A stretch of DNA of 64,000 bases from Clarkia xantiana subsp. parviflora (taxonomy: Eukaryota; Streptophyta; Magnoliopsida; Myrtales; Onagraceae), in contig JAPTYO010000004.1 in assembly GCA_036873135.1 (NCBI GenBank), positions 41,449,105 through 41,513,104 of the forward strand, written 5' to 3'. A program made the position numbers and the translations under genes. Below, in pieces: positions 11,907 through 24,059 of this stretch; the first letter of the stretch is position 1, and each line of letters opens with the position of its first letter. The notes beneath the pieces were generated by a model. The model searched no databases. It saw only the letters and a list, made by a program, of their open reading frames with translations, and was not told the origin of the DNA.

Positions 11907-12503
11907 TGTTAGCATATGGTTATTGGGCGCCGTAAATGGAAGCCCATTAATATGTATATGTTACCTAAGACAATTGGGTAAATGTCACATTAAGGAAATT
12001 GGGCTTGACCCAGATCACAATTGACATGAGAGGCCCAAAATTGGGCTCCCTTATACACTAGGCCGGCCGAATTATGGGAGTGGGCAAAGTGGACTTTTGT
12101 CCACTTTGCTCCTCCTATAAATAGGGAATGTTAGATATTTTATTAGGGTAATTCACAATTCCCATTTGTGGCGGTTTGAGAGAAAAATCTCTCCCTAAAT
12201 AAATATATTCGGCCGAACCTATACCTAAACCAAGGGTGTGCCAATTTGCTTTGAGTAAAAACTCCGGAGATTTGTCCCTGCCAAGAATCGATCAGAGACT
12301 TTGCTGTGAAGACTATACTGCGTAGGGCTTCCTTAACAAGAAACTCTACGGGTTCCGTCCGGTGGATCGAGAACTCCCTCCGCAAGATCTTGGGACTACG
12401 GAAAGCGATTAAGGTATGTGCGCATCTTCTGCTGCGTAATAGTGATTATTAGCATGTACCATGTTTATGTTTCTATAGTATTTAGCTCCATAATCCATTA
12501 GCA
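11907..12503 (+). mobile_element. Isolated LTR, Copia-type (family L), in unit 2
   Basis: Counterpart of 1284-1880, with only about two base differences. It has the same TGTTAG...TTAGCA ends and the same TATA box. It was present before the duplication. Confidence 0.75.
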
Positions 12504-13262
12504 TGATCTTTTAATATATTATTTTTTTAAATAAAAAAATCTCTGCATAAATTGCAAGTTAATGACATAATTGAATAAGATATTATCAAAATAGAATTTT
12601 ATACAATATATATAATCATTATAAAATTGCTATCTTATGTTTTAAGAGTTATTTTTTTAGTTGAAAGTGTTTTTTGAACATTTTGTTAGCTCAAATTTTT
12701 TATGTGTACAAATTGTTAGTTCTGATAATATATTCGAAAGATTTGGACGGAATGAGTACATGCGTAGCACATGATGAAGAAAACATCAAATTTCAAATTG
12801 CTAGTTGATGTTATGACAATTGAACAAATTTCTAATAAATGTTTGAACAATTGAATTAATTGTTAACTAACATTCATGTAGTTAAATAAATTGGTAGATA
12901 TTTTTTTCATTACACAATACATAAGTGATTCATAACGTCCAAATCAGACGGTCAGTTCAATGAAATAATAATTTGTAGACATAAAAATTTATGCGAACAA
13001 TTTTTAAAGCAAAACATGAGATGTGAATTTGATAAATAACCCACATTTTCAGCAAATAGCATGGTAATTAACATAATAATAATAATAATAATAATAATAA
13101 TAGAAGTGATTAACAAAACAGACGGCGGAGATCTGCTAATAGTAGAGAGATGTAGAAAACAACAGTATATTCGTCTTCCCCCCAGAGCGGCCGTGTAGAT
13201 ATATAGATAAGAAAAAAAAGGGGTCTTCGTCTCCATCGGCTCAGTAGATTCATTCGAGGCTC
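12504..13262 (+). promoter_or_regulatory. Upstream region of malate dehydrogenase copy 2
   Basis: Nearly identical to 1881-2640, including the (ATA)10 microsatellite (about 13073-13102) and the TATA-like stretch. Because the promoters are identical, both copies are probably expressed alike (inference). Confidence 0.45.
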
Positions 13263-13351
13263 TTGGCGGAGACTCAAAGAACAACCTCTACCTCCTCCAC
13301 CTTCCATTTATCTGCTTCCGATCGTGAACCTTCTCCATTGTCTCCTCCCCT

Positions 13352-14449
13352 GTAAGTAGCTTCTTAACTTCTTTCTCCTGTCAGTTTCAGATTTTCGTTT
13401 TTCCAGTTGATTCTGGTAATGATCTTTTCTAGCGATCTCGGTATGCAGTTGCTTTCAAGATTTTGTGGCTTATGGTCCCTGTAATGCAATATTTATGATA
13501 TGTGGCGTTCTGCGTAACAGTGCTGGTTAACATTTTATTGATCTTGAGGTATTTGGTGTGCGTGGATCTATCATTTCTAATTCTATGAGGATTATTAGCC
13601 CTTGGTTTTTTGTGTTCATGATCTGGATTCATTATCCACTTTTGATGTTACCTCGGTTTCTTATGAACAAGAAAGATACGTTAGAACATTAGTAAAGCTG
13701 TGAAATAAGTTCTCTTCAGTGCCTGTTAGAATTTTCCCGATGAAGGAAGATAATAGATTAACTTTGCTTAGATGTTGTAGTTTATGTCAAGCATCGAGTT
13801 TTTTTGTAGTTGCTTTTAATTAGCTGTTGAAGTCTGTACGATTTCAAAATGATATGACTAGCAAGATCTTTTAATTTAGCACTACGAGTCCAACTTATTA
13901 GGTTCTATTTTGAAATTACTCTTACATTCATTTGAAAGATGCATTTTCTTTCTTCAACTGTATCATCTGCTTAGAGTTTGTTTAGTTGTATAATCTCTGG
14001 GTATTAGATTCAGATAAATATATATGTATATATCAATATAGAGTAGAGCGCGTGGCTTGCTTATATGTTTGTCCCTACAGATCTTGATAGTGCCAATTTC
14101 TTCACATCATGTGTATTCTGTAACTGTTTTATTAATTAAATCTTCTCATTGCAACTCAGCTAGTTATTATATTTTCTTTGATCTGGTAAATGGATTTTCA
14201 CTGTCTCAAATGCTGAATATTTATGTGTCAAAAGAAAATTCTACTTAATTTGAAACTTTGAGTTAAAGTACTCAGATTGTAAAAAAATTTACATTTTCAG
14301 GTTAAAAGCGATCAATATTAGGCAACAGCTTCCCACAAATTTTCACATTTTCTTGTGTTGCTCTGTTGATTTGACCAAAAAGCTTGGGTATTTTATTCAA
14401 AAAGACAAAAACATGGCCTATTTTAACCCAATCTCTCTTTTTGTACTAG
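13352..14449 (+). other. Intron in the 5' leader of malate dehydrogenase copy 2
   Basis: Same donor GTAAGT and acceptor TACTAG as in copy 1, and the same length. One clear substitution (ACGTG to ATGTG near 14223) was noticed. Confidence 0.65.
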
Positions 14450-14456
14450 TGTGCCA

Positions 14457-16285
14457 ATGGCAGCAACCACAGCAGCTAGATTCTCACTTGGATCAAGCAC
14501 CACTTTATCCCCTAAAGCAGGACCTAATTCGCAGTCAAAGCTCTTAAATCTGAAACCCACTTCCCGAAATTCTCTGGTGAGTTTCTGTGGCTTGAAGGCA
14601 GCAAAATGTGTGAGCTTTGAAGCTGGCACATCCTTCTTGGGAAGTGATACTAGTGCAGCAATTAGAGCCACATTTGCCACAAAAGCTCAGAAGAATACCC
14701 AGAATTTCCGTCATGGTCTTCTGGTTGAGGCATCTTACAAAGTGGCGATTCTTGGTGCTGCTGGGGGTATTGGTCAGCCTCTCGCCCTTTTGATCAAGAT
14801 GTCTCCATTGGTTTCAGACCTCCACCTATATGATATTGCCAATGTGAAGGGAGTTGCTGCTGATATCAGCCACTGCAGTACACCATCTCAGGTCCGGGAC
14901 TTCACAGGTAAAAATGTGTTTTTGTAATTTTTTCTGTTTATACTGTATTGCCAAACTGGGATGCAACTGCTGTTTAGAAAGTACAATCAGGACAGAAAAA
15001 TTGTGAAACTTAGAGAAAGTACAACACTTTATCATTTTCAGAAACTGCTAATTATCTCACCTGAACTTTTTTTTTCCTTGAATAAAATAAACTGATCTTT
15101 CTGAGTTTTGCTCTCTAAGCTTGCCACATCCCATCTGCTGACATGTTTTTTTTTCTCTTGAAACCTCAAAAGGAATTTGTTAACCTTAAACTGGGATACA
15201 TAGCACGCTTGAATTGGCATGTAAAAACTGAGTCTATCAAATAACTTTGCCATATTCTAACGCAACAAGACATGCATTTTCAAATGCCTTGTTTGGATAG
15301 TTGTTGAAAAATTGAGGTTCAAACTGCATAGAAGTACAATTATGACAAGGCAACGCTACAAAATGTAGAACTTAGTAAGAAATGAGAATATATTATCATT
15401 CCAAGAAACTGTTGGTTATACTACTTGCTTTTTTTTGTGAAGAAAGTAACTTTTCAGTGGCCCACCGAGTCCTATCAAGTTATTATGACATGGGCATAAT
15501 ATTAATTTTCAGGTGCATCTGAATTGTCTGATTGCCTGAAGGGTGTGGACGTTGTTGTTATTCCTGCTGGAGTTCCGAGAAAGCCTGGAATGAGCCGTGA
15601 CGATCTCTTCAACATAAACGCCGGCATAGTGAAGACCCTTGTGGAGGCTGTAGCAGATAACTGCCCGGACGCATTCATCCACATCATCAGCAACCCTGTC
15701 AACTCCACTGTCCCAATTGCCGCTGAAGTCCTCAAAAAGAAGGGCGTCTATGACCCAAAAAAGCTCTTCGGTGTCACCACATTGGATGTGGTTAGGGCAA
15801 ACACCTTTGTTGCTCAAAAGAAAGGGTTGAAGCTCATTGATGTGGATGTACCGGTCATAGGAGGCCACGCAGGAATTACCATTTTGCCCCTGTTGTCAAA
15901 GACCAAGCCATCTGTTACCTTTAGTGATGAAGAGGTTGAGGCTTTGACTGCCAGGATCCAGAATGGTGGGACGGAGGTCGTGGAGGCCAAGGCTGGGGCG
16001 GGGTCAGCTACACTTTCAATGGCCTACGCTGCTGCTCGGTTCGTGGAGTCGTCTCTACGAGCCTTGGAAGGAGACGGAGATGTCTATGAGTGTGCTTATG
16101 TTGAATCCGGGGTTACCGAACTTCCATTCTTTGCATCTCGGGTGAAGCTTGGGAAAAAGGGGGTCGAAGCTATCTGTTCCTCTGACCTTCAGGCACTAAC
16201 CGAGTTTGAGCAGAAGGGCCTCGAAGCACTGAAAGCCGAGCTTAAGACGAGTATTGAGAAGGGAGTTGCCTTCGCCAACAAGTAA
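14457..16285 (+). CDS. PDNAD-MDH: Plastid NAD-dependent malate dehydrogenase, copy 2 (exons 14457-14907 and 15513-16285)
   Basis: Same 407-residue product, splice sites and motifs as copy 1: transit peptide, [14 protein letters not shown] and the GGHAG catalytic region. The one protein difference is Ser for Asn at residue 141, in the conserved SHCNTPS segment near the substrate and cofactor cleft. The change comes from AAT to AGT at 14876-14878. Whether it affects activity cannot be told from sequence. Both copies look intact, so the locus likely encodes two isoenzymes of near-identical sequence. Confidence 0.95.
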
Positions 16286-19020
16286 CGGATTCTCTGCTTG
16301 GGTTTCTGGGTAACTTTTAACATGTGGGATTGGTTCAGTGAATTAAAGGTGACTTTTCTTCAGGGGATTTGACAGTTATGCATACTACTACTTCCATTTT
16401 GTAGACTGGAAGGCGTTGGTTGCTGTTTAGTTTGGTTATTCTGCTATCGATTCTCCATTTGAAGTTTGAGAGATTTGAGAATAATTGTTGCCCTGATCTG
16501 ATCAGGGGTTGCTTGCTTGCTTGCTTGCACAAAGTAGTAATTTCCACGTGGATTTCAGGATCTTTTACTTTTTGATATCCCTGAATGTAGTAGGATTAGA
16601 TCTATATGTAAACTCTAAAGTCTTACAGTAACATGGAAAATCTTATTAGTTCTACTTTGATTATTGTGACACTCAAATTAGACTAAGCGTGCTCCTGTCT
16701 AAGGGTGTATACGAGTAGTACTGAATATCTTCCACGACTCGATTTAAATAAAATTACTGAATTTGAACTCGGTCGAGTTTAAACTTTTGAAACTTGAACT
16801 CGCTTCTATTCAAATTTCACATAATCGAGCTCGACTCGGTTAGTAAGCCAATTATTCATCACAATAAGTTATTATTTTTCACGACTACACAAATTGAGTT
16901 CGACTTAACTCGAATTCGGCTTACTTATGTAATAATTAATTAGTACTAAATAATAATAATAATAATATAGACTTGTGACTAGTTGTCAGACCTAAAATCT
17001 AACTTAAGACGATTACGTTTTGAAAAACGTGCATTTTAGAAAGAGTATCAACTAGTTAATTACAAGGTTAACTAGAAACCTGAATTACCTAAGGGTAACA
17101 AATTAAACACCTAGGTTTCAAATTGATCTACGAACAGAAATTCGAGTTCGTGGGGTTCGTTACGAATTAAAGAAAACAATTTTAATAATGCAATCTCGGT
17201 ACTCAATCAACTTATTTGTCAATTTCATCATTAGTCAACTATAAATCGACTCTAAGCACAAACAACAATAAAATCTAATAATACTAACGACTAACACATA
17301 TAATTGAATCGACACGCAAACTAACACAATGAACACACGTGATTAACCCTTAATCATTTAATTAAACTAAACTAATCAAGTTTAAAGCAATCTATATTGC
17401 ATTAAGTCTAATAATAGAACATGTACTTATACAAATAATAAATAAACAACATTGCAACATGTAATTGAGCTAAAACTATTTGGCCAAAGCTAAATTAAAC
17501 TCAACATAATAATTATTCTAATTTAATAATAGTGAAGCAAGCGATAGGAAAGGGGCGGTGCCAGCGGTAGACAACGAGACCAGCAGCATCAACGGACGGC
17601 GTGGCAGGGGATTCCCGGGAGGAGCTGATGGTCGATCTCGAACGGCGTGGCTGTTGTGGAAGTCGGAGTAAAGTGACGTCGGCGAGGAGCAGTGGAGAAG
17701 TCGCTGCAATCGACGGAAACTCCGGAGAGGGCGAGAATGATGAAGTTGGTAGGTGGAACAAGGTTGTAGGGAGTGAAGCGTGGCGATTGGTGGCCGTCGG
17801 GATTGCAGCGGCTCCATCGAGGGAGGAGGTCCTGTGAGGAGCGGGAGGGAGATGGGGAAAGTGATGAAGTGCACGTACAATATTATTTTATTGATGTGTG
17901 ATTGTTGTTATTTTCCACATACACCGTAACACTGACCATTTATTTATAATAAAGCTAATCCTAGGTTAAAGATAAGATCTCCTAAATACTATTAGATAAA
18001 TACTTTAGTAGATAATTCTACAGGATAAATACCTTACAGATAATTATTCCTACATAATAGGACATAATGCTTTGAGATAAATATCTTACAGATAAATGCC
18101 TAAAAATTAGGAAATAACTATTACATATATATTTCTAAATATTCCGAAAATATTACGAAAAATATATTCAAAATATTTTACAGTTACATTTATTTACTAC
18201 CCTAATATATATGAACATAAGCATATTTGAAAATTTCGTGACTTGACATATCAGGAAATGACGCATCATGTTTAACGACGTTATGTCCGAGTCAAAATCG
18301 AGTGTTAACACTAGTTTGAGCAGAGTATTATAAAGTTCGAACTCAATATAAAAAAAAAGTTCGGCTCGAACTTCGCATACTTCGCATTCGAGTTTAGATC
18401 AAATTGATTTAGAGAAGCTCATGATTTACACCTAGGGATGAGCTCGAATAGGCAGGATTTTCATAAAAGAAGCCTGTGTTTGATTTTTTAACTTACTAAC
18501 TCATGTCCCGAGGTGAAGTTTAAGGAGAAAGGCCCACTCGAGTCGAGTTTGTATAATACTGGTTGTGTACAGGCCAACCTGCAATTAATACAAAATAATG
18601 AAAAGAAAAGAAATCTCATGACAGCAGTGGTGGTCTAGTGGTTAACAGTTGCAGTCTAATCTGCGATGTATATCCATCCAATTGGATAGCTCGTGCAGAT
18701 GTTTGTAAGTAGCGTTTTCGTAGAAGTGGAACTATGAAGAAGCATACACCATTACAGTGTCTTACTAACTAGGGACCACTTATTTTTATAGTAATAAATA
18801 GATAATGGGTAGCTTATCTTTAAGCACCAATCAAAACATGAATTAAGAAGAAGGATTGCATTGCAGGGTACAATAACCACCAACTTCAACTTCTCAATCA
18901 CCTTTGCTTCTACATTTCATTTCATAGTATATAATAGCAGTAAAAGTACACTCTACCACATTGTTGCATCTACAATAAATCTATGAATTAATCAATCAAT
19001 AAACTATACTAGTTGCAATA
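16286..19020. other. Intergenic region of unit 2
   Basis: Counterpart of 5664-8400. It holds the malate dehydrogenase 3' flank, the degenerate TCGAG-rich element (about 16700-18430) with its GC-rich island, and AT-rich DNA downstream of the PPR gene. Substitutions between units become more frequent from about 17640 onward. No gene is recognised. Confidence 0.6.
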
Positions 19021-20949
19021 TCACCAATAATCACCACACGAACAACATCCGTCTTTGAAGCAATGGAACCGGCTTCTATCTCTCACAACAATCTCCAACC
19101 CGTATAACCCAGAAATCAGCTTCATCACCTTATGACAATCCCTACAAATCCTCAAATTCTTCACAATTCTGATACTCCTCCCATTCCCCAACCTCGCCAT
19201 CACAAAAGCCACTGCAAGCTTCTCACTGTGCATTGACACTGAGCTTTCCTTCTCTTCTTCTTCTATGTCGTGTAACACTGTTTGGATCTCCGCTACATAA
19301 CCACCTTCAACTCTCAGCTTCACCATTATCTCCTTCAGCTTCTCATATGCCTCTAAACCTACATCATCTGCCTGCCCCGCTACGAAATTATAAATCTTTT
19401 TGTCGATTTCAATCATGCTCCAACCTGGAGATTTCTTTATTTTTTTATCGGCCATGGAATTTCTAACAGCTGCAACATAATTCCATTTCTGGGCAGTGGC
19501 GTATATATTCGACAGCAGAACATGGTCACCTGAATTTGCAGGGTCGAGCTTGAGTAATCTCCTTCTCACTTTCTCACCCAATTCAACATTCCCATGAATG
19601 CTGCAAGCACCAAGAAGAGTTCTCCAGATAATAGCAGTAGCTTCCATAGGCATTTCTGAAACAAACGAATACGCTTTCTCCAATTTACCTGCTCTACCGT
19701 ACAAATCAACCATGCATCCATAATGCTCCACTGTTGGTTCTATATTATAAACATTTTTCATCTTCGAGAAGTAGCTGCACCCTTGCTCTATCAATCCAGA
19801 ATGACTACATGCATAAAGGATCAAGATGAAGGCAACACCATCTGGTCGAATTCCACATTCTTCCATTTCATGGAAAAGATGCACTGCTTCATTACCATAA
19901 CCCTGCATTGCAAGAGCTGCAATCATCGATGTCCATGAAACGATGTTCTTTTCAGGCATCGTTTCAAAGACCAATCTTGCCAGGATCAAATTTCCACACT
20001 TGGAGTAACTATCTATGAGTGCATTGTTTACAGAAACAGTGTTTAAAAACCCAGATTTTTGTACAAATCCATGCAAGATTCTCCCAAACTCAAATGTGCC
20101 AGCATCAGCGCATGCAGATAAAACACCTGTCAAACTAACCTCACTCAGTCTCATCCCTACCCGCTGCATATCCCTGAAAAGGGAAAAAGCTTCATCGAAG
20201 CGGCCGTTGTGAGCAAAACCAACTATCATGGTATTCCAAGAGATGTCGCTTTTGACGGGCATCTCTGCAAACACGTTCCGTGCGAGTACAACTTCCCCGG
20301 ATTTCATGTATCCTGAGAGGAGAATGTTATAGGAAGTTGAATTCCTACATGGCATCTTATGGAACATTGAAGTAGCACCCTTTAAGTCTTCAGACCTAAT
20401 ACATGCAGTTATAACTGCATTCCATGATACAGCATTTGGGTTAGGCAATTCATCGAACACCTTCAGTGCAGACACAACCTGCCCACACTCCGCATACATG
20501 CTCACAAGCGTTGTCCCGACAAAGATGTGGGTTTCAAGCCCATGAGTGAGTGCCACACAATGCAGTTGCATTCCCGACCGTAAAGACCTGAAATTTGCCG
20601 CTGCTTTCAGTGCGAAAGCAAAAGAAAAGCTATCCGGCGAGGTGGCTGTGCTGCTCCGTAGCTGGTTGAATACTGGAAGGGAATGTTGAGGCGTTTTGGA
20701 TTCGGAGAACCCGCGGATGAGGGCGTTGTACATGAAGGCATCTGGGTTGGGGAAGTGGGAGAAGAAGCGGCGAGCGTAGTCGAGGGCATGGTCCGAGATT
20801 GTGATGGCGCAGTGGAGAAGGAACTTGCCTGCGAGAAGAGGATCGGTGTCGAGGGCGGTCTTGGAAAGAAGAGCGTGGATTTGTTGAACGGAAGTTAGGG
20901 TTTTGCAGTGGAGTAACAGAGAAAGGCAGGTTTCTCGGCTGAGCATCAA
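19021..20949 (-). CDS. Pentatricopeptide repeat protein, PLS class with E, E+ and DYW domains
   Basis: Single-exon protein of 642 residues, typical of plant organelle RNA-editing factors, which bind a specific transcript through PPR repeats and deaminate a cytidine (family knowledge). About a dozen P/L/S repeats fill residues 30-470 (for example [19 protein letters not shown]). Then come an E/E+ region ([13 protein letters not shown]...GWSMIEI) and a DYW domain. In the deaminase part, HSEK (His574, Glu576) and CRDCH (Cys602, Cys605, His606) are present. The C-terminus is CSCGDYW. The usual Gly of AVAFG is Val here. The start at 20949 (MMLSRETC) fits the family, although an adjacent Met is possible. 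From memory it resembles Arabidopsis At1g74630. Target organelle and editing site are unknown. Confidence 0.93.
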   Translation of the reverse strand: MMLSRETCLSLLLHCKTLTSVQQIHALLSKTALDTDPLLAGKFLLHCAITISDHALDYARRFFSHFPNPDAFMYNALIRGFSESKTPQHSLPVFNQLRSSTATSPDSFSFAFALKAAANFRSLRSGMQLHCVALTHGLETHIFVGTTLVSMYAECGQVVSALKVFDELPNPNAVSWNAVITACIRSEDLKGATSMFHKMPCRNSTSYNILLSGYMKSGEVVLARNVFAEMPVKSDISWNTMIVGFAHNGRFDEAFSLFRDMQRVGMRLSEVSLTGVLSACADAGTFEFGRILHGFVQKSGFLNTVSVNNALIDSYSKCGNLILARLVFETMPEKNIVSWTSMIAALAMQGYGNEAVHLFHEMEECGIRPDGVAFILILYACSHSGLIEQGCSYFSKMKNVYNIEPTVEHYGCMVDLYGRAGKLEKAYSFVSEMPMEATAIIWRTLLGACSIHGNVELGEKVRRRLLKLDPANSGDHVLLSNIYATAQKWNYVAAVRNSMADKKIKKSPGWSMIEIDKKIYNFVAGQADDVGLEAYEKLKEIMVKLRVEGGYVAEIQTVLHDIEEEEKESSVSMHSEKLAVAFVMARLGNGRSIRIVKNLRICRDCHKVMKLISGLYGLEIVVRDRSRFHCFKDGCCSCGDYW

Positions 20950-21054
20950 GAAGGAAGGAAGGAAGGAACTTCAAAATGATTCGTTAACAGATTAAATTAT
21001 ATTAATGCAAAATAGAAAAAGGAAGTGATTCAACAGCAGGATTTCAACTCCTTA

Positions 21055-21471
21055 GAGCATCCACAGTTGTTTTACATAAATTGAATTCTTTAAAATTGCC
21101 ATGTAGACATTTATGTACACTTTAAGCAATACGTAAATTTAAGACACACGTAAAAAATATTTTATCTGCAATCGTATTACTTAAACATATTCCTTAAATA
21201 TATTTTATTATTAAATTTTCCAACAACCACCAATAAGATATTAACATTAATTATAAAATGAATTAATTTATAATAAAAAATTGGTTACGTAATACATAGT
21301 GCATTACTTAAATTTAAGGAATACTTTATGTAAAAACATAAATTTACGTGTAGGTCCCATCTTTAAGGAATGCTATGTAAAACCACTGTAGTTAGTTTTT
21401 GTTGTTTTACTTAAATAAACATGTAGGACCCACGTTTACGTAATCTTTACGTAATACCACTGTGGATGCTC
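21055..21471. mobile_element. Harbinger/Tourist-type MITE
   Basis: Perfect 13 bp terminal inverted repeats GAGCATCCACAGT, flanked on both sides by TTA (21052-21054 and 21472-21474), the 3 bp target duplication typical of PIF/Harbinger. It is 417 bp, AT-rich and has no coding capacity. It lies about 100 bp upstream of the PPR start. Confidence 0.9.
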
Positions 21472-21515
21472 TTACCGCTTACATCAGGAGTTACGGGACT
21501 GCTTCTGTTCGCAGT

Positions 21516-22153
21516 TAGGCCTGTCAATTTTACCCGTGACCCGCGGGTGACCCGCAAATGACCCGCTCACGGGTCGGGTACGGCTGACCCTAGGTATGCT
21601 AACGGGTCATTTACGGGTTGACCCGTAAATGACCCGTTGAGAGCAGGCCGGGTACGGGTTTGGGATTAGGACCCGTACCCGGCCCGTGACCCGTTTAAAT
21701 CATTTTTTTTTTTTCGTTTCCCTAAATAATGGCTAAAATCTAAATGCTAAATTGCTAACCCTAGGCGCGCTAGTCCTCTCACTCTTAGTCACTCCTTCCA
21801 ATCTTAGACTTCTTTCTATATACCGAAAAATTAAACTACTAATTAATATTTAATCTCATAATTAATTGATATCCAATTACTTTCGTACGTCCACTCAAAT
21901 TCGGGTGCATATATTAGTAGTGTGTGTTCGAACGAGTTCGAAACATCACTTATTTAAATTTGCATTGCATGTTTGACCCGGGTCACGGGTCAACACGGGT
22001 TAACCCGTTGACCCGTTGACCCGTGTCCCGGGTACGGGTTTATAATCCTGACCCGTGATGACAACCGGGTCAATCACGGGTCGGGTCGTCCGTGACCCGC
22101 GGGTCACGGGTCCCGGGTCACGGGTCACGGGTTGTGACCCGTTGACAGGCCTA
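21516..22153. mobile_element. Non-autonomous hAT transposon
   Basis: 638 bp with perfect 12 bp terminal inverted repeats TAGGCCTGTCAA and a perfect 8 bp target duplication TTCGCAGT (21508-21515 and 22154-22161), diagnostic of hAT elements. Both ends carry dense clusters of ACCCGT/ACGGGT motifs in both orientations, resembling the subterminal transposase-binding repeats of this superfamily. No transposase is encoded, so it depends on a partner elsewhere. Confidence 0.92.
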
Positions 22154-22160
22154 TTCGCAG

Positions 22161-23080
22161 TGTTATCAGAACCGGTCCAAATTAGAACCGACTCTCAGGC
22201 TGTCCGGTTCAACAAAAAGTTTAGAATGCAAGTGAATTCGAACAAACTGACCGTATTCAGTGAACTGGTCGGTTTTTTTTTGGACAGGCCGGTTCATCGA
22301 GTCACCGGTTCGGTATATGAAAATATGGGAAAATGAAAAAATATCATAAATCTCAACCCACCAACAAATCTATTCTCTTCCGAAGTTTCGAGAACATTAA
22401 TTCCGAGAAACACCTCCTTCCTTTGATTCCAAGTCCATAAATCTCTAAATCTAATTCACTACACAATTTGATCAGATCTTAAAACAGCTTGTACCTTCAC
22501 TAATCTTCCTTCTTCATCACCTATTTTCACCAATCTTCAAATTGAGCTCAACGGCAATAACCATAGTCATTCTCAACGTGAATAGCGCATCTCTCCTCCC
22601 AATCACCGTCCACCCTAAGGATGTCTTTGAACTAGCCGCCTCTCTCCCTCTCAGTCGTCGCCATAGCCAAGGCAGTATTCTCCACTCTCAGCACCTACAT
22701 AGTCTGCCATCATTGGGGCCTTCTTCACGTCCTCTCAACCGCCTCCATCGCCGGAGCATACCAAGGCTATTCCGCGTCACTGTTCAATAAATATTGGAGA
22801 TCGCTAAAGTCTGGAAGAGATAACACGGGCAGAAGCCTGGAGGCATTTAGAGGAGCTGTAAGAGAGAAGAAGGAATGCGTTTTTTGGGAGGAGTTACAAT
22901 GCTATAGGGTTTGTGTTATGGATTCAATGAAGTGGCCTTTGGGCTCTTTCTTTAAGAAATTGAAGTCTACTAATATTATTTTTCATCTTTTCTTGCCAGA
23001 CCGGTCTGACCAGGTTTGAACTGGAAGAACCAGGAACTGAACACCTAATCGGTTCAGTGCCCGGTACGGTTCTGATAACA
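22161..23080. mobile_element. Possible TIR DNA element, non-autonomous
   Basis: Left end TGTTATCAGAACCGG and right end CCGGTACGGTTCTGATAACA form inverted termini. Further ACCGGT/GGTTC motifs lie inside both ends. A target duplication was not identified. The left edge coincides with the hAT target duplication, so the hAT appears to have inserted at its margin. Short ORFs inside (for example 22542-22790) match nothing I know. Confidence 0.45.
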
Positions 23081-23710
23081 TTGGGTGAAGGTGCTTCACA
23101 ATAGGGGCACCCACATAATAAGAGAGAGATCGACACATTTTTTTATAAATTTCAGGTGAAGCAGCTGTTGAAAGTAGTTCGAAGTTGGAAGCCAAACCCG
23201 GTTCAGATAAAAAAAATCTACCGATTTTGAAATATTCAAATATATAAATTGAATGAATTAAGTTAACAACTAGTTTTGAATTTTATTTTTTTAACATTAT
23301 TTTTGGCGGAATTTAATTTAAGAAGCTATAAATCAAACAAAGTGAAACCACCCGGAGAAAAAATTAAAAGAACTGATGGGAGGGATCAGATCAATCAAAA
23401 TAACTTCCGGTAGAGGTTAGATCAAAATGCGGTATGATACTCTAAATGAATCAAACTGCAGAGACATTAGTAGATCTTGTGAATGTTAAAATCTAAACTC
23501 TAGATTGCAGCGAAAATCTCATGTTTTAATAATTTTTTACATTGAAGTAATAAGTATGTAATATGTCAAAATATTTTGAAGAATTTCTTCATCTACTGAA
23601 TTTCTTTAATCAGGATTAGATGACAAGTTTGCTGAAAAACCAACTAATTATATTTTTTAGTGTAACAAAAAAAAGAAGTAAATCAAGTATGCTTTATACG
23701 TAAAAAGTTT
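23081..23710. other. AT-rich spacer with a repeat shared with 41525-41680
   Basis: No gene seen. The stretch of about 23285-23420 (TTGGCGG, TGAAACCAC, then a GATCAATCAAAA-like run) resembles 41525-41680 on the far side of element C. Confidence 0.4.
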
Positions 23711-23962
23711 TGTTATATGTACCTACTTTAACTATCTTATATATACTCTATTTTGATTTCATATTATCGTTTCTTTTCTTTCTTTTCTTCCTTCATGTTC
23801 AATAATATGGTTGACTAAAAAAACTATAAAGAGTTTATTAATCTTGTAGAGTAAGAATCTTCTAAGAGAAGTTATATATTAGGAGAAGTTATATTATTGG
23901 GGAACAAGAATATTGGACATGATATACAATATTGAACATCCATAAAATATATTCACAACACT
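23711..23962 (-). repeat. 3' LTR of element C (left border uncertain)
   Basis: Region 23838-23962 matches 40520-40642 well. Further out the similarity fades. TGTTAT at 23711 is a plausible outer end. Confidence 0.55.
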
Positions 23963-24059
23963 CCCCATTGGATGTTCATAAGGGAAATGTACCTCGTTAA
24001 AACCTTATTAGAAAAATCCATTGGGATAAAAATCTAGTGAAGGAAAAAGAGTACACAAT

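Larger units (their letters stand above)
10875..20290. repeat. Tandem duplication, unit 2 (homologous part)
   Basis: Copy of 334-9671, beginning right after the Tat LTR terminus. Unit 2 continues past 20290 through the rest of the PPR gene. The true right limit of the duplication cannot be seen because unit 1 is truncated. Coordinates of the malate dehydrogenase core equal those of unit 1 plus 10622. The stretch 10875-11906 has no recognisable gene. Confidence 0.95.

Noticed and set aside
22542..22790. 82-codon ORF inside the possible TIR element
   Set aside because: No similarity to transposases or other proteins I know; probably chance.
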